A DNA stretch of 50,748 nt, taken from assembly GCF_000702065.1 (NCBI RefSeq), contig NZ_JNKN01000013.1:1-50748 (forward strand), read 5' to 3'. Positions 31,627-40,531 of this stretch are shown here, piece by piece; positions within the stretch are counted from its first letter, which is position 1; each line of letters begins with the position of its first letter. Source of the DNA: Kandleria vitulina DSM 20405 (GTDB lineage: Bacteria; Bacillota_I; Bacilli_A; Erysipelotrichales; Coprobacillaceae). The notes below the pieces were generated by a model. The model saw nothing but the letters and a program-made list of their open reading frames with translations, did not search any database and was not told the origin of the DNA. The position numbers and the translations under genes were made by a program.

Positions 31627-33588
31627 TTATTTCTTATAGTAAATATAGAAGTCTTTATATACCCCATCTATTTTTTTATAACATTTATATCCCATTTTTT
31701 CGATATATGGATTGCAAGCTGGTTTAAAAGTAATTACTGTATTAACAGGCCATTTCAAGAATTCTTTTCTAAATGCTTTATATGTTTCTTCTGTTGGATT
31801 CCAGAAGAACTTAACATAAGCTTTTTCTGCCTTACCATTATATTTTTCAAATCGAGGATCGTCTGTTCCTCCAAATCTCCAGTAAGGAACTAATGAAATG
31901 ATATTAGGCGCAAACTGTCTTACTGCTCCTGCAACTTGCATATCTAATAAATAATTACGATGTTTGCCAACCACAATTCTTGTATCCATTGATGTTGGTA
32001 ATCTTTCAGGAACAAATGCAATGATTTCTCCTTTTTCCTTATTCATCACATTTAATGCTTCACCTAATTCTTTAACTTCTGTCGTTACAAAGTATCTATT
32101 GTGATAGAAAGTTCTCATTTCTCTTTTTATATTATGAAGTGAACCTTCTTTCGCATAAATGGATGTACAACTTAATATCACTGCAATAAATGCAAATAAA
32201 ACTGGTCTAAATCTAACTACTGAATGTTTTCTATTCGCATATTCAAAACCTAACAAAGTACTTCCATAAGCAACAATAAGCATTGTAAGAGATGCATTAG
32301 TTCTTCCTACCACAAATGAATAATTAGAAACAAGCTCAAAAATATTATTAAATGGATCTAATCCACATAATACAAAGAATCCTAAGAACATCATTGATAA
32401 TTCCTTAATAAACTTTATGTTTCTATATTTATAAGTTAACCAAATTATTGAACAAATAAACGGTACAATAACAATAGATGCCATATTATCCGCAAAATAA
32501 TCCCATGTTCCACCCTCTGATTCAAATTTAGGAAGGAATCTAGCACCGTCATTTTTCACAAACACTCCAATGAACATAATTATAAACAACGCTATCATAA
32601 AGTATTTCTTATCTTTAAAATACAATTCTTTCAATCCATAGCTCATTAATACAACTGCCGCAATTGGCAACACTGTTGTAGACTTATTCACTAATGCAAA
32701 TAAGATTAAACCAAATTGTATAGCTTTCATTAAATATGAACGCTTTTCATTTAATAACGGCAATAACAGCCAAATAAATCCGCACGTTTTTACTACCAAT
32801 GAACCAAAGAACATACCTGTATGAATCATCCATCCATCTCTTAATTCTAAAATGCCGTGTGTAGCTAAAACATTAGTATCGAAACAATACATTACAAGTA
32901 CAACTCCAATGTACTGTAACGTATTTTTATTTACGCTCTTTCCTGCCTTTTCAAAAATCTTCTCTGCAAATGTATAGAGTGTACAAACAAGAATAAAATA
33001 ATGATTGAATGACAAGAAACATCTTGCAAATAATGTTGGAATCATCTTAAACAAGTAACAATATACAGATGATTCTAATTCAAACGTGTTGAAAATTCTC
33101 ATTCCAAACATTGATGAAGTAGCATGTAAACCTGTTCTCACATTAATATTGAATGAATCAGTTTCATAAGGTAATGTCGCAATCTTATTTAAATAATATG
33201 AATCATCTGATTCATTATTACTCCATAATTGTGCATTTTGGAATGTCACCATTGTAATTGCAATAACAGAAACAAAGATTAAGAACCAATATCTCTTAAT
33301 AAAAGTCTTGAATGATCCTTCAAATAAATCTTTCTTTTTCTTGATGATGATATATACACTAGAAACAATAAGAAAGATATCTAAAATAATCACGAACCAA
33401 TAATAGATTTTCCAATCAAACTTAAACATTTGGGTTATTACCCCAAAAAAACCTGTTATTATCGTATATAATATATATCCTGAAACTGTACGTGAAGGTG
33501 CACTTTTCTGTTTAGTAAACGCTGTCCCCACTAAAAATGGAATAATTAGATAAATAATAACGTATATTATGCCTTTTATATATTCCAT
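31627..33588 (-). CDS. Large GT-C-like membrane protein (DUF6077-like)
   Basis: This 653-residue protein has about 12-13 membrane helices in the first 480 residues and an outer C-terminal domain of about 150 residues (MRTFYHNRYFVTTEVKELGE to VYKDFYIYYKK). A loop after the fourth helix has LWSNNESDDSYYLNKIATLP; an acidic motif before a Tyr pair at that position is typical of GT-C folds. DUF6077 is my best family recall, not certain. It probably transfers a sugar from a lipid-phosphate donor. It is a separate gene with terminator-like hairpins on both sides. Confidence 0.68.
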   Translation of the reverse strand: MEYIKGIIYVIIYLIIPFLVGTAFTKQKSAPSRTVSGYILYTIITGFFGVITQMFKFDWKIYYWFVIILDIFLIVSSVYIIIKKKKDLFEGSFKTFIKRYWFLIFVSVIAITMVTFQNAQLWSNNESDDSYYLNKIATLPYETDSFNINVRTGLHATSSMFGMRIFNTFELESSVYCYLFKMIPTLFARCFLSFNHYFILVCTLYTFAEKIFEKAGKSVNKNTLQYIGVVLVMYCFDTNVLATHGILELRDGWMIHTGMFFGSLVVKTCGFIWLLLPLLNEKRSYLMKAIQFGLILFALVNKSTTVLPIAAVVLMSYGLKELYFKDKKYFMIALFIIMFIGVFVKNDGARFLPKFESEGGTWDYFADNMASIVIVPFICSIIWLTYKYRNIKFIKELSMMFLGFFVLCGLDPFNNIFELVSNYSFVVGRTNASLTMLIVAYGSTLLGFEYANRKHSVVRFRPVLFAFIAVILSCTSIYAKEGSLHNIKREMRTFYHNRYFVTTEVKELGEALNVMNKEKGEIIAFVPERLPTSMDTRIVVGKHRNYLLDMQVAGAVRQFAPNIISLVPYWRFGGTDDPRFEKYNGKAEKAYVKFFWNPTEETYKAFRKEFLKWPVNTVITFKPACNPYIEKMGYKCYKKIDGVYKDFYIYYKK

Positions 33589-33815
33589 ACTAACTCCTCC
33601 ATCATTATGTCTAATCGTATTTATTCTACTCTATCTTAAGTTAAATATAAAGAAAACTTTTAGAGAACTTCAACTTCAAAAATATATTCTATTGAAAAAT
33701 ACTAAATCAGAATAATCTTTTTTAAATTTCTTAATCATTTGTTTAGAAAGATAAAGATAAATGACTATCTAAAAGAAGTAGTATAGGATCTATTGAATAA
33801 ATTGACATGATATTT

Positions 33816-33838
33816 AAAAAGGATGTCTCTCGACATCC
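33816..33838 (-). terminator. Terminator of the 33844-35148 gene
   Basis: GGATGTC / GACATCC with a four-base loop, followed by TTTTTAAA on the minus strand, directly after the stop codon. Confidence 0.85.
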
Positions 33839-33843
33839 ATAAA

Positions 33844-35148
33844 TTAAAAACCATATACAAATTCAGGGTTTATATAATGACCATAAATCACATAATAAAG
33901 AGTATAAAGCGATATTAAAATTACCAAACAGCTTAAATGTTTGACAAGTGCACCATTATCTTTCTTTGTATGTGCTTCAAATCCTTTAGTAATTAGTAAC
34001 ATCAAAGGGATTAACATTGGCATACAGTATCTTCCTTGAGGTTGAAAATCATTAAAGAAAGAATAATACATATTAAGACAAGTTGTAATTATGCACATAA
34101 TAAACATTAAAAAATAGAACATATCAAATTTCTTGTTCTTATCTTTAACAAGATACAATATTAGAGATAAGATCGGAATCATAAAAAACAACCATGATAC
34201 TGCATGTTCCATAAATACATTCATATACCCAAAAGTACCCACAAAACTATATAGGGTTATATGTATCCATCTTCTATCAAATAACATATAACTCAACGTA
34301 GGATTTTCACTATTAATAATTCCACGATTATCCGGCAAATACATTGGTATAGCGTATTTTTTTGCATACATGTTAGATGTTTTCAATCCTAAAAAATCTC
34401 CATTGTAAATTATTCCATTTCTAATAAACCACCATCCAGCAACTAAGAAAGAAACACCTGCCACAATTGAAGCTTTCTTTAATAAGAATTGAGGTTTGTT
34501 TTCAATTTCTTTACATGTAATAACATCCCATACACAATAAATAATGGCACATATTATTATTCCATATGAATTAAAATAAGATAAAGCAGTTATCCCTAAG
34601 GACAATCCCAATAAAATACAGCTCTTAATATCCCACATGTTTTCTTTTCCAATTATCAATTGATAAATTACCCATGTAACACACATAACTGCGAACGCAT
34701 CTAAGTTAATGTAACAAGAGATAAATTGAAACATCGGTAAAAAGGACACAAGTATAACAAAAAACCACTTGCCTCTTTTACTAAATAAACGATCTCCTAT
34801 TTTCATTGTTAAGTAGACCGTAATAACTGAATAGATAACTGTAGCCATTCTTCCCCATAGATATAAATTTTCTTTCGCTACTTTAAATATCATTCCTATT
34901 TTCATAAAGAAAGCAGGTAGAAAATATCCTAGAATAGGTTGAAAAGCGTAGGAGAATCCCCATTTATCAATTCGTACCTCTGGATCTCCACCAAAAGGTA
35001 ATTGTAAATGTTTAGCTAGGTAAAGTGGAACTTTCATTCGTGCTAACTCATCTGGTCCTTGATCATAGGGAACAATAAACATCCATAATAACAAAATAAT
35101 AAATATGAACACTAGAAAAAAGCGTTCTTTCCATTTTTCTTTTAACAT
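33844..35148 (-). CDS. GT-C membrane protein (DUF2142/PMT-like)
   Basis: This 434-residue protein has about 10-11 membrane helices. The first outer loop has VPYDQGPDELARMKVPLYLA (about 27-46), a GT-C-type acidic motif like the PDE of the 26989-28551 protein, and PILGYFLPAFFMKIG. It has no separate outer C-terminal domain. It is flanked by terminators on both sides, so it is an independent unit. A membrane glycosyltransferase using a polyprenyl-phosphate sugar is inferred; neither donor nor acceptor can be read from the sequence. Confidence 0.72.
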   Translation of the reverse strand: MLKEKWKERFFLVFIFIILLLWMFIVPYDQGPDELARMKVPLYLAKHLQLPFGGDPEVRIDKWGFSYAFQPILGYFLPAFFMKIGMIFKVAKENLYLWGRMATVIYSVITVYLTMKIGDRLFSKRGKWFFVILVSFLPMFQFISCYINLDAFAVMCVTWVIYQLIIGKENMWDIKSCILLGLSLGITALSYFNSYGIIICAIIYCVWDVITCKEIENKPQFLLKKASIVAGVSFLVAGWWFIRNGIIYNGDFLGLKTSNMYAKKYAIPMYLPDNRGIINSENPTLSYMLFDRRWIHITLYSFVGTFGYMNVFMEHAVSWLFFMIPILSLILYLVKDKNKKFDMFYFLMFIMCIITTCLNMYYSFFNDFQPQGRYCMPMLIPLMLLITKGFEAHTKKDNGALVKHLSCLVILISLYTLYYVIYGHYINPEFVYGF

Positions 35149-35212
35149 AAAATCTCCCTAATTATTCCAAATTCACTTTTCTATTATAACTGCTTTTTGA
35201 CATTTTTCCATA

Positions 35213-35254
35213 TTAAAAAAGAGACTGTAGTGAAATAGTAACTTCATTACAGTC
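35213..35254 (-). terminator. Terminator after the Big2 secreted protein gene
   Basis: GACTGTAGTGAA / TTCATTACAGTC (11 of 12 pairs; 35223-35234 and 35243-35254) and TCTTTTTTAA on the minus strand. Its outer sequence also resembles the end of the IS at 50429, with three differences in the 16 bases after the A-run. Confidence 0.85.
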
Positions 35255-35255
35255 C

Positions 35256-36602
35256 CTAAATCGTCAACTCATAAAGCTGAATCTTATCCCTAATATTAAA
35301 TCTAAGATAAAGCTTATTATTATAGATATCAATTGATTCAGGTTCATATGGTAAACCGATATCATTTAAATAAAGATACTTTTCCTGTTTCATACTATTA
35401 ATGGATATAATTCTTAACATTGGTGGTGTTCCATATAACCCACCACTTACAATATAAATCTTTCCATCTTTATAACAGTTATCTTGAATATAAGGAAAAT
35501 AAGGTAAATCTTTAACTGATAATAAGTCTTCTTTATTTAAGTCCACATCATCATTTTCTGTTGGTTCATCAAAAACAAAGAAACGAGTGACATGATGCTT
35601 GTCATTCAAGTTATAGACATACAGTTTTCCTAGATCCCTATTCACCACAAAATTGCCATAAGCAAGAGGATTGCCTTCCTCTTTCCATAGCTTCTGATCA
35701 GTAAAGCCAATCCTAATTGTAGAAACAAGAGTGGATGTCAATCCATCTTCTGTTTCAGTTAATCGATAGACAAAGCATGTCCCTTCAGGACTCACCTTAC
35801 TATTATAAGCATTCACATAAAGAAGAGGATAAGGATCATTTTCATCATACTTTCTACCAAAACATACGCTATTACAATGAATTTCATGTTTTTCACTTTG
35901 ATCTAAAACAAAATGCTTAGTCACTTCATTTTGATTAAAGTCATACACAATCACATCTGCCTTAGATGAAACAAAAAAGTATTCTGAACCCCATATGGCA
36001 CCACCTTGAGCGTATCCTTTCCCATGTAGAAGAGGTGTACTGATACTTCTTACCTTAACTGTATTAGGATGAATATATGATCCCTGTTCACTTGGATCAT
36101 TATCCACCTTCACCTTACAAGTTAAAGTATACTTATCTGCCTTAGCAGTAATAATTGTATCACCCTGTCTTATTCCTCTTAGCTCACCTTTTTGACTGAT
36201 AGTCGCTATATCATTATTCGCACTTGTCCATTTTATCTTTTTCGCATAATTTACTATCAATAAATGCTTTTCATACCTATTGATGGTAATCTGCTTTTCT
36301 TTTAGAGAGGGAGCTTTAACAGTCACTTTACACTTTAAAGATTTTCTACCTATCTTCGCAGTAATAGTCACTTTCCCCTTCTTCTTCGTTTTAACATAGC
36401 CTTTTTTAGATACAGTCGCAATTTTCTTATTGGATGTTTTCCACTTCACTTTCTTGCGACTGTATTTAACACGTAAACGATATCCTACATTAATACCTAA
36501 GGTAAGCTTATTTTTATTTAATTTTGCTTTTCTTGCATTACTTTCTTGCACAGAAGTTGCCAATAGACAAACTACAAGCACAAATCCTAATAATCTCTTC
36601 AT
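35256..36602 (-). CDS. Secreted protein with two Big2 domains and a beta-propeller-like domain
   Basis: This 448-residue secreted protein has a signal peptide (MKRLLGFVLVVCLLATSVQE). Two bacterial Ig-like Big2 modules follow (about 28-95, VKWKTSNKKIATVSKKGYVK; and 100-168, IKWTSANNDIATISQKG), very rich in Lys. A domain of about 260 residues with repeated strand motifs (AQGGAIWGSEYFFVSS, PLLYVNAYNS, GNFVVNRDLGKLYVYNL, CYKDGKIYIVSGG) suggests a beta-propeller. There is no sorting motif or lipobox, so it may bind the wall or polymer through the basic Big2 region. Position at the end of the unit with the AsnB-like and cytidylyltransferase genes suggests a role at the surface polymer; function unknown. 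Confidence 0.72.
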   Translation of the reverse strand: MKRLLGFVLVVCLLATSVQESNARKAKLNKNKLTLGINVGYRLRVKYSRKKVKWKTSNKKIATVSKKGYVKTKKKGKVTITAKIGRKSLKCKVTVKAPSLKEKQITINRYEKHLLIVNYAKKIKWTSANNDIATISQKGELRGIRQGDTIITAKADKYTLTCKVKVDNDPSEQGSYIHPNTVKVRSISTPLLHGKGYAQGGAIWGSEYFFVSSKADVIVYDFNQNEVTKHFVLDQSEKHEIHCNSVCFGRKYDENDPYPLLYVNAYNSKVSPEGTCFVYRLTETEDGLTSTLVSTIRIGFTDQKLWKEEGNPLAYGNFVVNRDLGKLYVYNLNDKHHVTRFFVFDEPTENDDVDLNKEDLLSVKDLPYFPYIQDNCYKDGKIYIVSGGLYGTPPMLRIISINSMKQEKYLYLNDIGLPYEPESIDIYNNKLYLRFNIRDKIQLYELTI

Positions 36603-36634
36603 AATTATTCCTTCTTAAAAGAAGAGTAGAAAAA

Positions 36635-37678
36635 CTACTCTTCATCTAAAATATTCAAGAATGTCTCTAATGACCATAACAGCCATTTCTGATTACCAGT
36701 CATTGCCTTCTGGCAATGAGGAATAAATTCTTTTCTTTTTGGTCCTTCCCAATTCTCAAACCATTCATTAACTGGTCGAGGCATAGGTGTCTTAGGAGGA
36801 ACTACAAATCCTGGATATAGACTTTCAAATACTTCTCTAATAAGATATTTGTTTTCTCCTTTACGTACACGTTCAAGATCTAAGTCTACTGCCATTTCTG
36901 TCATCGCATATGGCATATAGCATTCTACTCCAGCTGCAGTTCCAGCATTGATATATGATCCAATGCTTTCAGGGAAGAAGATATGAGATAAGAAGCCATG
37001 TACATCGACATAACCATCTTTTGTATATTGTTTAAATGGTTCTAGTTCCCACTGTGGATTCATTAATGCATGATGTGGAAGGACATTTGAGAAACGATCA
37101 ATGAATTCTCCCATTGTCCAATCTCTGCTTAAAAGCATACTTAATCCACCGTATAATGAATCAGCACTTTCTCCAAATAATAATGTATCAAAGCCATCAG
37201 CTTTTGCCTGCATAGCTGCTTTATAGATCTGTACTTCAATAGAATGAATAGGAGCACCTTTCTGCTTCATCAATAATGGTGCATATTTCTCCATATCTTC
37301 CCAGTAGATCTTTACAACCTTATGATTAAGTCCACACTCTTTTGCATACTTTTGTGCAGCTGGTACTTCATTAGTAACTTCTTTACCAGGCACAATACAC
37401 TGAAATGTATAAGCTGTAGAACCTTTTGGCATAAACTTTGCAAGTACAGCTGAATCAATGCCCCCAGATAAAGCAAGAGCAACCTTGTGATTTTTGCATA
37501 GTTCTTCTACTTGATTTTTAAGAGTTTTATAAAGTTCATCACTATTATGAACCTGTACTCTGTTCTCCGGAATCTTTGTATAACGTGGAGGATACTTTAA
37601 TGAAAAGCATTTTGTCTGATCAATGACTGTTCTATAAGTCAGAAAAGAGCTCATGCAATAATCTCTATCTTCAATCAT
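36635..37678 (-). CDS. Asparagine synthetase C-terminal (PP-loop) protein without glutaminase domain
   Basis: This 347-residue AsnB-type ATP pyrophosphatase has the PP-loop VALALSGGIDSAVLAKFM (about 66-83) and LLFGESADSLYGG (about 166-178). A full AsnB has an N-terminal Cys-dependent glutaminase domain of about 200 residues; here only about 60 unrelated residues precede the PP-loop. It could use ammonia or another amine to amidate a carboxylated sugar or amino-acid substituent. Its ATG overlaps the cytidylyltransferase stop as TAATG, so the two are translationally coupled. Confidence 0.8.
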   Translation of the reverse strand: MIEDRDYCMSSFLTYRTVIDQTKCFSLKYPPRYTKIPENRVQVHNSDELYKTLKNQVEELCKNHKVALALSGGIDSAVLAKFMPKGSTAYTFQCIVPGKEVTNEVPAAQKYAKECGLNHKVVKIYWEDMEKYAPLLMKQKGAPIHSIEVQIYKAAMQAKADGFDTLLFGESADSLYGGLSMLLSRDWTMGEFIDRFSNVLPHHALMNPQWELEPFKQYTKDGYVDVHGFLSHIFFPESIGSYINAGTAAGVECYMPYAMTEMAVDLDLERVRKGENKYLIREVFESLYPGFVVPPKTPMPRPVNEWFENWEGPKRKEFIPHCQKAMTGNQKWLLWSLETFLNILDEE

Positions 37679-38112
37679 TATTTAACATCCTCCAATGTAT
37701 CTTTTCTAATATAGTTCAACGCTTTTCTGATCTGAGTTGAACTTGTACCCTTAGTATATGGGAAATAAACTATCTTGATGCCTGCTTCTTCAAATTCTTT
37801 TTCATAGGCTTTCCATTTATCAGTACCATACCAGTCATCACCTACAAATAGAATCTGGGCATTCAATTTTTTGCATGCTTCTAGCTTATCCATATTATAC
37901 TGTGGGACAGCTGCATCCACATATTTAATTGAACGTACAATTTCAATACGATCTTCAAAAGGAATCATTGCCTTCTTGCCCTTATAGCTTACAAGTTCAT
38001 CCACTGTAACACCAACGACAAGCTTGTCACACATTCCCTTAGCGTTCTTTAATAAATTCAAATGTCCGATATGAAATAAATCATAGACACCAGCAGTATA
38101 ACCAATGACCAT
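37678..38112 (-). CDS. TagD-like cytidylyltransferase
   Basis: This 144-residue nucleotidyltransferase has the TagD/PCT signatures GYTAGVYDLFHIGHLNLLKN (HxGH motif, about 4-23), VGVTVDELVSYKGKK, FEDRIEIVRSIKYVD and TKGTSSTQIRKAL with the ISSTKI-like loop. It activates a small phosphorylated alcohol (glycerol-3-phosphate, ethanolamine- or choline-phosphate) with CTP. GGAGGGG precedes its ATG. Neighbours are LicD (2 bases upstream) and the AsnB-like gene (1-base overlap), so its CDP product probably serves the LicD enzyme. Confidence 0.87.
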   Translation of the reverse strand: MVIGYTAGVYDLFHIGHLNLLKNAKGMCDKLVVGVTVDELVSYKGKKAMIPFEDRIEIVRSIKYVDAAVPQYNMDKLEACKKLNAQILFVGDDWYGTDKWKAYEKEFEEAGIKIVYFPYTKGTSSTQIRKALNYIRKDTLEDVK

Positions 38113-38114
38113 GC

Positions 38115-39068
38115 TTAACCCCTCCTTCTATCGACCTTTTTTATAAATCTATCATACCTATCTTCATGCACATATTCAAGGTAGGATTTCTCTGGATCAA
38201 AGAAAACACCACCATGAGCGCCTCCTCCTATCACAAATTCCTTCCAGTTGCCATAGAACTGATTTAAGAAGTCTTCATAGCCATTAGGAAGAGGAATCTC
38301 CAGCATTTCAAACTTATGATATGTGACATCACTAAACCATGCTTTCTTTAAGACAAGTTTTTCTCTGTATCTAAACATCACTTTACCAAATAATGGTGTA
38401 TTGGTATTTTGATATTTCACACATTTCTTCTTAAAATCTTCATAGATAGGATTCTTGAAATCATAGACATGTCTTAATGTCGTAATAATATTCTTTACAA
38501 AACCTTTAAGACCAGTTCTTCTATACATATTTTCCCAGAAGTAAGTGTATTCTCTTGCATCAAGCAAGGTCTTAAAACAATCGCTCATATAATGAGCACG
38601 TTCTTCTTGTTCTTCAGGTAAATCATCAAGTGGGAAAATATCTAAGAAGATTCCCTGATTATAGAGTACATGTCGCTTATCTTCCATCTTTAACATTCCA
38701 GTTGTAGAAGAATTTCTTAGCTGCGCATGACCACGCATGCTGCCGCGATCCGTTTCTTCAGTCTGGAAGAAGTAAGGCGCTTTAAAAGCTGCTGGCGCAA
38801 TCTCACATAGTTTTTCATAATCTTCTCTATACATGCATACATCGATATCATCATCCCAAGGAATCATCCCATTATGTCTGATAGCCCCAAGAATTGTACC
38901 GCCATCTGCGAACCATCTGATATCATGTTCTTTACATACACGCATAAATTCATTTAATAAATCTAATTCAACAGCCCAGATCTTCTTCATTTCTGCACTG
39001 ACAAGATAGCCATCACGTTCTTCTTCTTCAAGAAAACCTTCAGGCAATTCCAATTTGATATTTAACAT
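38115..39068 (-). CDS. LicD family phosphotransferase (second copy)
   Basis: This 317-residue LicD protein has WFADGGTILGAIRHNGMIPW followed by DDDIDVCMYREDYEKL (about 52-87) and GIFLDIFPLDDLPEEQ. A polar N-terminal extension (LPEGFLEEEERDGYLVSAEM) distinguishes it from the other two copies, and the C-terminus is basic (RFIKKVDRRRG). It is followed after two bases by the TagD-like gene, so the pair forms a likely donor-transferase module. Confidence 0.9.
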   Translation of the reverse strand: MLNIKLELPEGFLEEEERDGYLVSAEMKKIWAVELDLLNEFMRVCKEHDIRWFADGGTILGAIRHNGMIPWDDDIDVCMYREDYEKLCEIAPAAFKAPYFFQTEETDRGSMRGHAQLRNSSTTGMLKMEDKRHVLYNQGIFLDIFPLDDLPEEQEERAHYMSDCFKTLLDAREYTYFWENMYRRTGLKGFVKNIITTLRHVYDFKNPIYEDFKKKCVKYQNTNTPLFGKVMFRYREKLVLKKAWFSDVTYHKFEMLEIPLPNGYEDFLNQFYGNWKEFVIGGGAHGGVFFDPEKSYLEYVHEDRYDRFIKKVDRRRG

Positions 39069-39077
39069 GAGTTCCTC

Positions 39078-40523
39078 CTAATGTCTTAATTTAGCAAGAA
39101 GCTGATTCTTTGCAAAATCTATGACAAAGTCATCTTTCAAGATAACTAACATAAGACAGTATACACTAAATCCTACACCAACCTGAACAATGAGTGCAAT
39201 AAATCCAACGTTCATATATTGATTGATAAACAAGATCACCGCAAGCATAAGTGCTCCCGCAATAAGCTTGCGCCATAAATGTGAAAGAATAACACCCCAA
39301 GTCAGATAACGATTGCAGTGTCCAACATATAAAATAGTGATCGCACTCTCCGCAATAACAGTCGCAATCGCCGCACCTGCACTCATCAGATGAGGAATAA
39401 ACAGACAGTTCAATACAAAGTTGATGACTGATCCAGCAATAATATAATTAGCAGACTGCTTTCTTTTCCCTGAAGGAGTATAATACTGTGCCCCTAGACA
39501 GTTAGATAAGCCAATAATTACGACAACTGGACTCATAATCTCTAATAGCACAATTGTACGATCATATCCTGGTCCAAAGAACCAAGGTACAAATGTTCTC
39601 GCAATCCCCATCATACCAAAGAGAATCCCTATTCCCATAAAGAGAACATAGTTCACAGACGTATGGATTCTTCTTTTGATTTCATCATATTTCTTTTGTT
39701 CAAAAAGATAAGAAATACGTGACTGCATAACCATATTCAAGGCTACAAAAGTCAATGTTTTCATCATATCAAGAATCTTATTAGCCTGTTCATAATAACC
39801 ATTTTCAGCCTTATTATGAGTAATAAGCTGAATCAATGTTTTATCTAGAACATTATAGACTGAAGTCGCAATCGTTGGAATAAAGTATACCAGTGTTTCA
39901 TGAAAATGATGCTTCAATTTAATCGTCTTAAAGTCAATCTTACAGATAAACTTAGAAAGACCAGTCCACATTCCCACATTACCTGCAAAGTTCTGGAAAG
40001 CCACAATAAATATATAAATAAACAAATCACTAGGCTTCTTCACAAATAAGAACATGGCAATAACACTTAATACTCTAAAGATTGAATTCCATACGATCGT
40101 GAATTCAAAATGTTCAATACCGGCATAGAACCATGAAATATCAAACATGACGGCCAACAAGTTAAAACTTAATACCGCATAATAAATCGCATCACTCTTA
40201 TTAAAGAATGTGAAAATGCCCCAGAAAACAAGTGCTGCAGACGTTGTCAGCACTGTTAAGATCTCAATCTCCCAGAACAGCTGACTACGTCTTTCTTTAT
40301 CATTTCTCACACGTGCAATTTCACGTGTCCCATAAGTTACAGTCCCTAAAGCTGCAAATAAAGTGAAATACATGGAATAAGAATTCGTATAACTGTAAAT
40401 ACCGATATTCTTAGCTCCCAGTACTCTTGAAATATAAGGGGCGGTCAATAATGGCATAATGATCTTTAATATCTGATACATCATGCTCAATATGAAATTC
40501 TTTTTTAAGCTAGGCTGTTTCAT
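39078..40523 (-). CDS. Oligosaccharide flippase (Wzx-like), second copy
   Basis: This 481-residue multi-pass PST-family protein starts MKQPSLKKNFILSMMYQILK and IIMPLLTAPYISRVLGAKNI, then GIYSYTNSYSMYF, with about 12-14 helices to the end. It belongs to the same broad family as 23361-24821 but the sequences clearly differ (YISRVLGAKNIGIYSYTNS versus YAARLLGAANIGKVDFSNS). It would flip a different lipid-linked unit, or is a paralogue left from a merged locus. Confidence 0.9.
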   Translation of the reverse strand: MKQPSLKKNFILSMMYQILKIIMPLLTAPYISRVLGAKNIGIYSYTNSYSMYFTLFAALGTVTYGTREIARVRNDKERRSQLFWEIEILTVLTTSAALVFWGIFTFFNKSDAIYYAVLSFNLLAVMFDISWFYAGIEHFEFTIVWNSIFRVLSVIAMFLFVKKPSDLFIYIFIVAFQNFAGNVGMWTGLSKFICKIDFKTIKLKHHFHETLVYFIPTIATSVYNVLDKTLIQLITHNKAENGYYEQANKILDMMKTLTFVALNMVMQSRISYLFEQKKYDEIKRRIHTSVNYVLFMGIGILFGMMGIARTFVPWFFGPGYDRTIVLLEIMSPVVVIIGLSNCLGAQYYTPSGKRKQSANYIIAGSVINFVLNCLFIPHLMSAGAAIATVIAESAITILYVGHCNRYLTWGVILSHLWRKLIAGALMLAVILFINQYMNVGFIALIVQVGVGFSVYCLMLVILKDDFVIDFAKNQLLAKLRH

Positions 40524-40531
40524 CGTCTTGA

